Shown here: positions 44,601-52,393 of the stretch, one piece after another | Layout: every line of letters starts with the position of its first letter | How positions within the stretch are numbered: the stretch's first letter is position 1 | NCBI GenBank assembly: GCA_002483145.1 | Contig: DLHJ01000004.1 | Location: 62,001 to 126,000 of the forward strand | Reading direction: 5' to 3' | Origin: Cellvibrio sp. UBA7671 | GTDB taxonomy: Bacteria > Pseudomonadota > Gammaproteobacteria > Pseudomonadales > Cellvibrionaceae | Length of the DNA stretch: 64,000 nt | Position numbers and translations under genes: made by a program | Notes under the pieces: model-generated | Told to the model about the DNA's origin: nothing | What the model saw: the letters and a program-made list of their open reading frames with translations, nothing else | Databases searched by the model: none

Positions 44601-44704
44601 GCGGACATGCAAGTCAGCATTCCATATAGAATCACAACCAATTTTGCATTAGTGATTATCGTTGGCCATTTGAATAATTTGACGAACTGGTAGATGGTTA
44701 ACAT
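41612..44704 (-). CDS. GH49 dextranase with Ig-like domain and three tandem binding modules
   Basis: A 1030-residue exported enzyme. The N-terminal domain begins LQTWWHSNYELNES with DNKVRRSTHYDVKVS, the pattern of Arthrobacter dextranase and Aspergillus isopullulanase. The beta-helix carries the three family aspartates in WFWQTDGIELY (Asp401) and FFHANDDVLKMYH (Asp420, Asp421). It ends near residue 640 and is followed by a short serine linker, an Ig-like domain and three ~95-residue repeats starting LWVAGTFSNWSLKAM, LWVAGSFNSWSLKAM and MWVAGTFNGWSLKSM, probably glucan-binding. AGGAG lies eight bases before ATG. It heads the five-gene dextran operon; the 212-base upstream gap has no ECF-type motif but a short palindrome CGATATTATTTATCG at 44750. 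Confidence 0.92.
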   Translation of the reverse strand: MLTIYQFVKLFKWPTIITNAKLVVILYGMLTCMSAYSQQSASSGKLQTWWHSNYELNESSLVADNKVRRSTHYDVKVSTTTDATKYDSFTYMSIPRSGKAKWGYSDEDGAEFAAEAKLTMSWSSFLYSEEAWVYVSETDGKTISSVNDVTIRPSSLNFVKELVDSKTVRIKVPYSPNGYRFSVEFNNQLYTAYNDMSGTSGRLNTNSGSKVTTEPRNALLIFAEPILTGEEANRLIPKSSDGSIYYPAEGEVSNLNNISESIVYFRPGTYYMPYNYHAMLPSNVKWVYLAPGAYIKGAFRFPHKNQSVYKVTGYGALSGEKYVYEADTLNGYTHSTTEKCHTNCVKMLQFESDNPQQYLDLQGVTIVEPPYHSFVVYGSEDTFQMRVENYKQVGSWFWQTDGIELYKNSTLSNSFFHANDDVLKMYHNNTSATNTVIWKNENGPVIQWGWIPRNLENVKVKDTYVIHSRMWWKDKKTNTCVINASSHWEDPNSTTRADPNTWVKNIMIENTYVEGEVNCAIRIYSLSSMENIHIKNLKIDAWTDMDSPGVISDFKRYSNGGGQKVSIGNESTQGKGLKLENYTVGGVYVTRAANNWAANQIGRLGFDADVFDNWNAWKSDTQSTSSASTSSMPGSSSSSSAGCISQVVNFAGIADQPTGSTVRVNATATSGLPIAFSILSGDAIVSGDMVTVGNQIGEVMVRALQAGDSAYCSASATRSFTVIDDALPPITSLWVAGTFSNWSLKAMNLNAGVFEFTQAFSAGNHALKFANTGDWKGKDWGNSTGLEGNATESTGGLPNVTFTITQPGNYKITLSPSTFAYKIAVIAVDPPVNPTSLWVAGSFNSWSLKAMAVNNNSGNFEYQISLGAGNHQLKFANTADWKGKDWGNSNGLEGFAKESTGGAPNISFSLAQAGDYKISFNPTTLSYSIVALAVQPLPMWVAGTFNGWSLKSMTYSSGKFSFSQALSAGNHQLKFANTGNWTGKDWGNTTGLAGTVTESTGGKPNLAFTVAQSKTYTITIDPVTLAYSIQ

Positions 44705-44916
44705 TTGAAAACTCCTGATTATTAGGATTATTGGATAGAAGGTGCCAAGCGATATTATTTATCGAATTCTATTCCGGCTTAGTTCAATAACATTAATTAC
44801 TTGTCACCTATAATTTATACTTATTTTTCGCAGTGCTCACTCAAGTAATAAATCCGTTATTATATTTTTGTTTCCTTAATTTACTTATATAAATTAATTA
44901 TTCACACTTAGAATCA

Positions 44917-47388
44917 CTAAATTTTTTCAACTGAGTAATTCAATGTGTAAGGGTTAAATTTAATTAAATAATTTCCAGAAATATCTATAGAAAATTTAAT
45001 GTTACCCCCCCCACCGGTCGTTTTTAGAGCCAAACCTGAGAGTCCTGTTGCCGCACCCCAGTCGTCCCCCGCCCAATTATTGGTGTCAGTAAACTTTATC
45101 TCATGGTTTCCTGCCTGAATCGATGTTGTAATTTGATAATTTTTCTCTATCGAACTCCATATCATTTCCAAATCACCTGGACTCCAACTTTTCCAGCTTG
45201 CACCGATCCAACGCCCCAAAGAAGGAGCGACATCCGGATCATATATGTGGATAGGATAAGATTGACTCACAGCGCAATAAACATCATTACCAGTTTGATC
45301 GATGCGGATTACTGCTACACCCGGCTCTTCTTTAGCGGTCAACGTGGCTCCACTTATCTCAGCAGCATCACCAACGCTAAGCACTAATGGCAAACCTGAG
45401 GACGCACTTGCCGTTATAACCAAGCTTTCACGTACTTTGATTTTCTCACTGACCGAAACAGTCAATTCCTGAGGAATACAACTAGGGGTTGTGCTTGCAG
45501 TAGCACTCCAAGTAGCATCTAGAGCCGTATCAAAACTAATCCGCCCCAATTGATCTTTATCCCAGAGAGGCCCAGGTTTAACTATTGGTTGCCCACCAAC
45601 GGTATAGTTTTCTAAAACGATACCGTTTTCAGAACTGATGTTAACTTGCGCACCACTTTCATTTCGCATTGCTTTCATTAGATTGTATTGAGATGAATTC
45701 GGAAGCTCACTCCATTTTTCTACGAATAAGTTTTTTATACGAATATTTTCCATATTCGAAAGCGCATATATTCGCATTGCACAAAGGTTCATTCCTTCAG
45801 ACCGAATATTCTCAAGCGTTATATTTTTTATCCATGTATTAGTATCTGCCTTGCTCTCCCAGTTGGCCGCTCCCGCCTCCCAACTGTTTGCAAAATTAAT
45901 AAGGCAAGTATTGTGCTTCTGATCCTTCCAATACATACGGTTATGGATAACATCAATATTTTTCGCGCTTATGTTTTGCATATTGCGCGGCGACCAGCCA
46001 AACTGAATTACTGGTCCGTTCTCGTTTTTCCAAACAACTACGCCATCAACTGTTAAATTACTGTGATAAAGTTTTAATACATCGTCATTGGCATGAAAAA
46101 AAGCATTCCTCAGGCTACTTCCCGAATAAAGTTCGATGCCGTCTGTTTGCCAATACCAACTGCCCACCTGCTGGTACTCACTGACCTCCATTGAGAATGC
46201 ATCCTCATTACCATAGAGCGTAAAACTGTGATAAGGAGGCTCGTTGATAGTAATCCCCTGCAGACGCAGATTTTGTTGTGCGTTAGATGATTGGAATTGC
46301 AACATCTTCACACAATCGCCATGACAATCACTTTTGCTCGCCAGACGATGCTTGTATCCATTTGTTTTATCAGGTTCATACACATACTGCTCGCCAGACA
46401 AAACACCATAACCGGTAACTTTATAGTTGGTTTTTGCATCACGAAATTGGAAAGCTCCTTTTACGTACGCACCCGGCGCTAAATAAACCCAATAGACATT
46501 GCCTGGCAAATACGCGTGATAATTGCCGTCCATGTGGTAAATTCCCGGTTTAAAATAAACAATTCCTTTATTAACATTTGATAGATTCACTTTACCTTCG
46601 GGAGGATAGAAAATGTCGTCTCCCGCAGGAACCAATTCCGAGCGTGTGCTTTCCGTATAATTAGGTTGCGCAAATATCATAAGTGAATTTTTGGGTTCAC
46701 GATGAATTGCATAGCCGTTATTATTCAGACTTAGCCGACCGGTATTCCCACTATTATCGTTGTAACTAACAAACTGTTGTGAATCAAACTCCACTGAGAA
46801 TCGATGCCCATTTTTTGAATATGGAACTTTTATTCGAATTGTATTTGAATCTACAAATTGCTTTTCGAAACTTAGAATTGTTGGACGAATCACTACTTCA
46901 TCAACAGTTGAAATTGATGTACCGTCTAGTAAATCGACCTCAATCCAAACATCGGAGTCAAACAAAAATGATGTCCAACTCATAGACAGTTTCGCCGTCT
47001 CAGCAAATTCAGCGCCATCTTCGTGGCTGTAACCTACTTTGAGCTTTCCACTGCGAGGGATACTCATATATACGAAGGAATTCTTAAGTACCTCGGCTTG
47101 CCCTACAGTAGATACGCGAATACCATAAATTGTTGAGCGGCGAACCTTGTCGGCAGCAACTTCGCCTAAAGAATTTTGGTCTGCACTGTCATGCCACCAA
47201 GTATGCAAGCCTGGAGGGATAGAATTCGCTTGAGAACTTGATGCAGCCTCGGTGCTTGATTGTGGATTTTGAGAGCTAAGATTTTGTGCAGAGCTTTTAG
47301 TCGATGACCCCGAGCTGCCACCACCGCAGGCGGCTAGAGTCGTCGCAAGAACAGCCACAACAAATATTCGACTTATACCAATACACAT
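44917..47388 (-). CDS. GH49 dextranase lipoprotein with one binding module
   Basis: About 823 residues from ATG 47388. The signal peptide ends with lipobox LAAC, then GGGSSGSS and a serine-rich spacer, so the enzyme is probably tethered to the outer membrane. The GH49 domain starts LHTWWHDSADQNS, with WYWQTDGIELY and FFHANDDVLKLYH providing the three catalytic aspartates (about 416, 435, 436). Then come an Ig-like domain and a single C-terminal module (LGRWIGASWKSWSPGDLEM) matching the three repeats of the 41612 dextranase. A candidate ECF promoter lies 76 bases upstream, unlike the second dextranase. Likely division of work: this one cuts polymer at the surface. Confidence 0.92.
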   Translation of the reverse strand: MCIGISRIFVVAVLATTLAACGGGSSGSSTKSSAQNLSSQNPQSSTEAASSSQANSIPPGLHTWWHDSADQNSLGEVAADKVRRSTIYGIRVSTVGQAEVLKNSFVYMSIPRSGKLKVGYSHEDGAEFAETAKLSMSWTSFLFDSDVWIEVDLLDGTSISTVDEVVIRPTILSFEKQFVDSNTIRIKVPYSKNGHRFSVEFDSQQFVSYNDNSGNTGRLSLNNNGYAIHREPKNSLMIFAQPNYTESTRSELVPAGDDIFYPPEGKVNLSNVNKGIVYFKPGIYHMDGNYHAYLPGNVYWVYLAPGAYVKGAFQFRDAKTNYKVTGYGVLSGEQYVYEPDKTNGYKHRLASKSDCHGDCVKMLQFQSSNAQQNLRLQGITINEPPYHSFTLYGNEDAFSMEVSEYQQVGSWYWQTDGIELYSGSSLRNAFFHANDDVLKLYHSNLTVDGVVVWKNENGPVIQFGWSPRNMQNISAKNIDVIHNRMYWKDQKHNTCLINFANSWEAGAANWESKADTNTWIKNITLENIRSEGMNLCAMRIYALSNMENIRIKNLFVEKWSELPNSSQYNLMKAMRNESGAQVNISSENGIVLENYTVGGQPIVKPGPLWDKDQLGRISFDTALDATWSATASTTPSCIPQELTVSVSEKIKVRESLVITASASSGLPLVLSVGDAAEISGATLTAKEEPGVAVIRIDQTGNDVYCAVSQSYPIHIYDPDVAPSLGRWIGASWKSWSPGDLEMIWSSIEKNYQITTSIQAGNHEIKFTDTNNWAGDDWGAATGLSGLALKTTGGGGNIKFSIDISGNYLIKFNPYTLNYSVEKI

Positions 47389-47463
47389 AATTTTTTCGCC
47401 CAATTATGATTTTTAGTTATTAACAAAATGCATGCAAATGAATAATCATTTGGCATCAAATAA

Positions 47464-47489
47464 GACGTATCAAGTCGAATTTCCGCCCC
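47464..47489 (-). promoter_or_regulatory. Candidate ECF-sigma promoter for the dextranase lipoprotein
   Basis: Minus strand GGGGCGGAAAT with ACGTCTTAT, N15 between GGGGCGG and CGTC. The surroundings, including a terminator about 30 bases upstream, are almost the same as at 11273-11353, extending to GGCGGAA and GTCTTAT. Confidence 0.68.
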
Positions 47490-47518
47490 TAGAAATTTTT
47501 CTATCCCTAAATAAAAAA

Positions 47519-47547
47519 GCCTCGATTGCAACTGAAGCAATCGAGGC
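47519..47547 (-). terminator. Minus-strand intrinsic terminator
   Basis: Perfect 11-bp arms GCCTCGATTGC / GCAATCGAGGC with a 7-nt loop and TTTTTT downstream on the minus strand. It is over 280 bases from the nearest upstream coding end, so it more likely ends a small transcript. Confidence 0.85.
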
Positions 47548-47650
47548 CAAGGAGAGCTCGCAAGTGTGATGACCGGTTTGGGCAAACTGGAACTTGCGAA
47601 CACCCTGAACGAATCGCTCGATTCAGGGCTTTACGACGGAGAGAGTCCAA
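47519..47650 (-). ncRNA. Candidate small structured RNA
   Basis: The minus strand here could fold into three consecutive hairpins. One has arms CCCTGAA / TTCAGGG (47603-47628). One has arms CGCAAGT / ACTTGCG (47559-47598) with a smaller inner pairing, and the third is the terminator at 47519-47547. Spacing is tight and the last hairpin ends in T6, as in a free small RNA or a long 3' leader. No open reading frame of note covers it. Promoter not identified. Bases 47651-47827 hold nothing else I can name. Confidence 0.4.
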
Positions 47651-47827
47651 CACTAACAAAAGCTCATTTCCGTAATCTTCCAATCAAAAACTCAGAAGAT
47701 TAAATAATGAAACTTCAACAATAAGACGATTAATGCCCTCAATTCCAATCTCTTACCAAGAAATTATTTCATTCTAAAAATTAATCTAACTGCACACCAG
47801 TATTTTTCATTAGTGTTAAAAAATTGC

Positions 47828-48973
47828 CTATTGAACATCATAGAAAAGTACGAAGTTAACGGGGACTGCAGTGCTGATAGACTCAATATTGACCGCCTTC
47901 CGCAACTCCTCTACACCATTAGCCAATGCATAATCAGGCGCATTTATGATAACAGGTGACAGGCTCTGAACTTGAATACGGGTAGCTGACAATCTTTGTA
48001 TTGATACCCTCGTGTTAATGACTCCACTCACGCCATGCAAATCTAAATTTGCGACAATTGCCTGTATTACAGCACCACCAACCGGAATATCACTTATTTG
48101 ATTACCGTTGAGATTCACGGTTACGGTGGCATTAGGAAAGCTAACCACCTCAAATAGCAAACCGCGCATACGACCGTCTCGTACAGCATTTGATGTATTA
48201 ACAGTATTAAGATCAATTACTAGAGTGGCGAGTCCATTACTGCTAATGCTTCCACTAACCCCAGTGAATGTATGCGATTCAACTGTGTTGACGTTTTTTG
48301 TCGTTGCAAAACTTAAATACGATGCAGCTGGGTCAAGATTCCAGTTGCCGATAGTGCTGACTTCTGAAGTATTAATACTACTTGTGGCCGATGAGCGTGC
48401 AGAGGAAAGTGCTACTGAGCTTGATGACGAAGGAATTGTTGAAGTCGCAATGCTGCTTGAAGACTTACTCGCAGACGAAGGGGTTGCTGATGAAGGAGTA
48501 CTACTTACTGCTTTACTTGAACTACTTAGGCTAACCGCTGACGATTTAGCTTGGCTTGAGCTCGATGCCCCGCCGCACACACCTCCGGCCAGTATTGGAA
48601 TTTCTGCCGCAGCAGAACCTTTGCTACCATTTAAACCGAACTCCACCGCTTGGCCAGGCGGGATGCTGCCGTTCCATCCTAGATTCGTTGCGGTGTAGGG
48701 ATTTCCACCATTCAAATTAGTGTTATATGCATTAGCGACGCGATCCTGCCCAGAATATTGCCAATTGACACTCCACCCATTAACAGCTACGCCACTATTG
48801 TTAGTGATTTTTATAGTTGCATTAAAACCGCCATTCCATTGGCTATTGACTGAATACAGACAAGCGGAGAATGCACTTGTAGATGATGCCGAGGCTATCA
48901 GAAAAACCCCTAACGGATAGACGTATCTCGCGAATTTATGAAAGCTATTTTTTGATAATTTATTGTTAATCAT
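47828..48973 (-). CDS. Secreted CBM2-YceI protein, probable extracellular electron carrier
   Basis: A 381-residue exported protein. After the signal peptide (ending SAFS) comes a CBM2 cellulose-binding module with the bounding cysteines and surface tryptophans (YSVNSQWNGGFNATIKI, GWSVNWQYSG, LGWNGSIPPG). A long serine/alanine linker (~145-205) leads to a YceI-like lipocalin-type domain (WNLDPAASYLSFATTK to the C-terminus). YceI domains bind isoprenoid quinones or similar lipids. CBM2-YceI proteins are typical of Cellvibrio and Saccharophagus, where they are suspected to pass electrons to LPMOs. The YceI part is homologous to that in the 52394 product. Confidence 0.85.
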   Translation of the reverse strand: MINNKLSKNSFHKFARYVYPLGVFLIASASSTSAFSACLYSVNSQWNGGFNATIKITNNSGVAVNGWSVNWQYSGQDRVANAYNTNLNGGNPYTATNLGWNGSIPPGQAVEFGLNGSKGSAAAEIPILAGGVCGGASSSSQAKSSAVSLSSSSKAVSSTPSSATPSSASKSSSSIATSTIPSSSSSVALSSARSSATSSINTSEVSTIGNWNLDPAASYLSFATTKNVNTVESHTFTGVSGSISSNGLATLVIDLNTVNTSNAVRDGRMRGLLFEVVSFPNATVTVNLNGNQISDIPVGGAVIQAIVANLDLHGVSGVINTRVSIQRLSATRIQVQSLSPVIINAPDYALANGVEELRKAVNIESISTAVPVNFVLFYDVQ

Positions 48974-49096
48974 GTTATTTCCTCAATAGTAAGAATCACT
49001 TTGACCAAATGAAAATTAGTCATTTAGACAGAAGCACAACTAAAAACAATGGTTTTACGTTAGTTACAGGTTACCCTCTCTACGAGGATTAATTTT

Positions 49097-49708
49097 CTAT
49101 TTTGTTTTTCTTTCAATACTTCTAATTGTCCCCAGCTGAATTCTATCGGTTAGCAACGGCAATTCTTCGCGCCGCAAAAAACGTAGCAATTCACAAGAGA
49201 AAATAATTGCAACTATTAAAATAGACATATAAATAGACATGATGTACGAAAAATCAACCGTATCATTCCATGGACGTGCAATACCTAAGTAACATGCAAA
49301 TAACCAAGACACTGATGATACGGCACCAGACAGTGTTACCAATACTTGTTCGACAACACTTAAATTAAGTAGCCCGTGGGTTCCAGTGACTCTCGGAAAA
49401 CTATAATAATGCAGAAATACACCGTTTATTGTTAAAATCAAAACCACTGTAAATTTCGCCCATAACTTTTGATTTAGCAGATATTGCTGAGGATTTTCAA
49501 AATATCCAAGTACAACTAATAGAGCTCCAGATACCCATAAAAAAACCAACGCAACGGAAACAATTCGAGCAGATTTAATTAATTCATTAATGGCACCTTT
49601 ACTCAAAGGGGCTCCTCGTGAGCGAATAATTGCCAGATCTTGAATCAATAAAATACCGATGGCGACACACGCCGCCAATAAATGAGCATAGATGATTAGC
49701 GTTTTCAT
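49097..49708 (-). CDS. Five-helix integral membrane protein of unknown function
   Basis: About 203 residues from ATG 49708 (a TTG start at 49723 is possible). Hydrophobic helices: IIYAHLLAACVAIGILLI, VSVALVFLWVSGALLVVL, FTVVLILTINGVFLHYY, LVTLSGAVSSVSWLFACYL and YMSILIVAIIFSCEL. His9 in helix 1 and the histidine of FLHYYSF could ligate heme, as in cytochrome-like membrane proteins, but no family was proven. Its place between CBM2-YceI and FecR genes would suit a membrane electron donor; this is inference. Confidence 0.65.
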   Translation of the reverse strand: MKTLIIYAHLLAACVAIGILLIQDLAIIRSRGAPLSKGAINELIKSARIVSVALVFLWVSGALLVVLGYFENPQQYLLNQKLWAKFTVVLILTINGVFLHYYSFPRVTGTHGLLNLSVVEQVLVTLSGAVSSVSWLFACYLGIARPWNDTVDFSYIMSIYMSILIVAIIFSCELLRFLRREELPLLTDRIQLGTIRSIERKTK

Positions 49709-49948
49709 AATTTTAATAACCAATGAAAAAAATGTTTCAAATTTTTATTGTTATAGTTCTGCCATAAAAAATACAATTTTATGGCTAATAGTGCGTGTAG
49801 AATTAAAAAATTACTTGGCACATTGAAGCTTTATTGTTTTAGATTTGATAATGGCCTATTGAAGCTCAATATCAATCATCATTAAGACGGGGAGGATGAA
49901 GAAATGCGCCCCTAAGGGCGATGAAAATTTATTGGTGTGGTTGGACAA

Positions 49949-51070
49949 TTATTTCTTTGGGGGGGAGGAGCGAATAAAAACCCGCCCAGACGCATCACGT
50001 GTATATGCTACAGGTAACATTTTACTTAGAAGCGCAGGCAAAGAATCAACCTGCTCAATGTCGAAAGCAATGGTTACCTTAATATTATGCAAAGTTTCAT
50101 CGAGAAGCACTTGATTCCGTGTATAACGGTTTACATCATCAATAACATCACACAATCGTGCATTGCTATATACCAAGCGACCACTCCTCCAGTTAGCAAC
50201 GTTCGTTGATGCAATCTTCTCCACCGGCGAGAAGTCTTCACCATCATCGCGACTGACCTGCAGACCACCTGTAACCATGACCGACTGTGTGTCAACCACC
50301 GCCTTAGTATCGTCCAGAATACTTGATACTTTAACAACACCTTCAATTACGGCAATACTCACCCGACTACTAGTGCGATTGACATCAAACTGCGTGCCAA
50401 CCACTCGGATCAACGTATCCCCTGTTTTAACATAAAATGGCATCTCTCGATTCTTTGCCACCTCGAAAAACGCCTGCCCTTCCAATAACTCAACATGGCG
50501 TTCACTTGCTGTATTCCAAGCGGCCAAACGCGACTTACCAGACAGAGTAACAAGTGTCCCATCAGGTAAGTGGATTTTCTGAATTTGGGCGATACCCGTT
50601 TGATATGATTGAACATCTACCTTATTACCAAGGAAATCATTAAACAGAAAAACTGACACAAAAAGGACAAACCCTACTACTGCAAATCGGCCCGTATGGG
50701 ACCATCCAATTGCAGGTTCACTATCCCTTGTCGCGCCATCACGCAATAAGAAGATTCTTTTGAAAACCGTGAAGAATTCAAACATCCACGCTTGAACATG
50801 CTTGAAAAAATATTCCACAGAGAATGAATCAATAGAGTTCCTTAAACGCCTTCCTTCTTGCGTGGTAGCCAGCTCACCCAAATCACGCCATAGCACCTCG
50901 TAAGCCCGATAGGCTTCTTGATGCTCTCTACATTCATCAAACCAATGTAAAAACGCGCTACGTTCACTTTCTGTGACCGCATTTGATTGCATGAGAACAA
51001 ACCATTCGCTGGCTTGCGTATTGATTGACTCTGTGACCTTGCTGCTCATTACTTCAGTCCCATTACTCAC
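49949..51070 (-). CDS. fecR: FecR-type anti-sigma factor / signal transducer
   Basis: A 373-residue inner-membrane protein. A cytoplasmic DUF4880 domain (SEWFVLMQSNAVTESERSAFLHW) is followed by a membrane helix (FAVVGFVLFVSVFLF, about residue 135), the periplasmic FecR domain (VHLPDGT-type QKIHLPDGTLVTLSGKSRL, FFEVAKNREMPFYVKT, GTQFDVN) and a C-terminal STN-like region that would touch the receptor. The GTG start at 51070 overlaps the sigma-factor gene by eight bases, with AAAGG six bases upstream, so the two are translationally coupled. It should hold the sigma factor inactive until a TonB transducer such as 33371-36337 is occupied. Confidence 0.9.
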   Translation of the reverse strand: MSNGTEVMSSKVTESINTQASEWFVLMQSNAVTESERSAFLHWFDECREHQEAYRAYEVLWRDLGELATTQEGRRLRNSIDSFSVEYFFKHVQAWMFEFFTVFKRIFLLRDGATRDSEPAIGWSHTGRFAVVGFVLFVSVFLFNDFLGNKVDVQSYQTGIAQIQKIHLPDGTLVTLSGKSRLAAWNTASERHVELLEGQAFFEVAKNREMPFYVKTGDTLIRVVGTQFDVNRTSSRVSIAVIEGVVKVSSILDDTKAVVDTQSVMVTGGLQVSRDDGEDFSPVEKIASTNVANWRSGRLVYSNARLCDVIDDVNRYTRNQVLLDETLHNIKVTIAFDIEQVDSLPALLSKMLPVAYTRDASGRVFIRSSPPKK

Positions 51071-51611
51071 CGCATGCCTTTAGAGCCTTACGGCAATCTT
51101 CTAACGCTTTGGCTATGTGCTTTCTTACTACCGTTTCCGATAGACCCACTTGACGCGCGATTTCAGCATAGGATAAACCGTCAAATCGGCTCATCATTAA
51201 TAATTGCCTGCGCCGACTTGGCATCGCCCACATTACTCGAGCAATAATGCCTAAGCGCTGGCGCGATTCATTTGCCCTCTCTGGCCCGATCGAATCCGTT
51301 GCCTCTTCCTCTAACTCAAACACCTCAGCGGAATATCCGTGGCGGACCTTATTGTGTCGCTTAATATCAATCGCAATATTACTACACGATTTATACAAGA
51401 AAGCGCGCGGGTTTTCGACAGACAAAACCCCATCTAATTCTGCAAATTTAGCAAATGCAGACTGCACGATATCTTCAGCGTCGCTTGCATCTACACCAAA
51501 TTTACTAATGATGTAAGCGCAAAGCTCCTGCCGATGTTTAATATAAACTTCCATTACAAAAGCATCTTTGTTGTTATTTTGAGTATTCACAACCCCTGCC
51601 TGTCGAAACAA
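51063..51611 (-). CDS. fecI: FecI-type ECF sigma factor
   Basis: About 182 residues or fewer. Region 2 (VDASDAEDIVQSAFAKFAEL, NPRAFLYKSCSNIAIDIKRH) and region 4 with its helix-turn-helix (LSYAEIARQVGLSETVVRKH) are complete. The start is unsure: the frame opens with TTG 51611, and GTG 51590 or ATG 51554 are possible; none has a good ribosome site. It is paired with FecR, so it should direct RNA polymerase to target promoters when a TonB transducer signals. A candidate target motif (GGGGYGG-N15/16-CGTC) occurs six times in this window, but no clear copy lies before this gene. Confidence 0.9.
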   Translation of the reverse strand: MFRQAGVVNTQNNNKDAFVMEVYIKHRQELCAYIISKFGVDASDAEDIVQSAFAKFAELDGVLSVENPRAFLYKSCSNIAIDIKRHNKVRHGYSAEVFELEEEATDSIGPERANESRQRLGIIARVMWAMPSRRRQLLMMSRFDGLSYAEIARQVGLSETVVRKHIAKALEDCRKALKACGE

Positions 51612-52393
51612 TGTCGGACGAAGCAGTCTGATTTTTCGACCAGATGATCGAAAATATTTTAAACGATACCTCAGTGCAGACTGCCCAAAACCCAGTATAG
51701 ACGGCTATCGCGGCGTCATCACATCGCTTACCTTCCGCCACACCGTCCCATAACTACACATGAGAAAATTCCATATTGGCATTAAGACGTAGCAGCGCTG
51801 CCAATCCACTCCCCTTAAATCAAATTTATGAAACCAACTACTCTCCTTAAATCATGCCTTATAACAAAAACATGCATGGCAATGGAAATCTAAATACCAA
51901 TTAGATATATATGAGGGAGGGCTGAATTCAACACCATTACCGTCTTAATGGACAGCTTATGTGAAAGCCGAATGTTTACACGTCGAATAAGTCGATCAAT
52001 ATTTTTCGATTTGACATTAAGAATTTTGCAATCACATCGGCTAGCTGTTGGGACAATCCAAACTATCTACCAATTACTGTGGCACATGATAAATATAAAA
52101 ATGGAAATAGTATTTGATCAGAGGTCCTGAAAAATCTCAAAACCGATGATCGAATGATTGCAGAAAAACTATAAAAACATCAGAGGCTATTTATAGCTGA
52201 ACATAAAGCGCCTCTGTATCCATGAGCTCACAAAATCAAAATGCCCATCACTCATCACTGAATTTTTAACCGGTAAGCAATTAATTATGGGAGATCTATA
52301 TCAAATGAGCCAACAGTTTTAATAAACATAAAAATTGGCAGTTGGTGCGGGGCTTTCAGGTACGAAATATCCGTTTTACATCTAACGAAACCT
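51612..52393. other. Divergent intergenic region between sigma factor and cytochrome fusion gene
   Basis: About 780 bases with no supported gene; the plus-strand frame at 51948-52130 has no ribosome site or family. It should contain the promoters of both divergent units. A weak resemblance to the ECF motif (GCGGGGC with CCGT, near 52347-52375) lies close to the start of the plus-strand gene, but it lacks the GG after the C and is not counted. Confidence 0.5.

Noticed and set aside
44750-44764. Palindrome CGATATTATTTATCG before the secreted dextranase gene as a repressor operator
   Set aside because: Five-base arms in AT-rich DNA occur easily by chance and no second copy was found; kept only as a note.
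48108-48698. Plus-strand frame of 196 codons opposite the CBM2-YceI gene
   Set aside because: It is the reverse of the serine-rich linker and YceI region, leucine/alanine-rich as expected for antisense of serine codons, with no start signals.
51690-51760. GTGGCGGA-like sequence upstream of the sigma-factor gene as an autoregulatory site
   Set aside because: The first block deviates and the nearest CGCC is several bases too far, so it does not fit the six-site pattern.
51948-52130. Plus-strand frame of 60 codons upstream of the cytochrome fusion gene
   Set aside because: No ribosome site or family and AT-rich intergenic composition.
52347-52375. Possible seventh ECF-type promoter before the cytochrome fusion gene
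   Set aside because: GCGGGGC is not followed by GG, the downstream element is CCGTTTT rather than CGTC, and it is only about 20 bases from the start codon.
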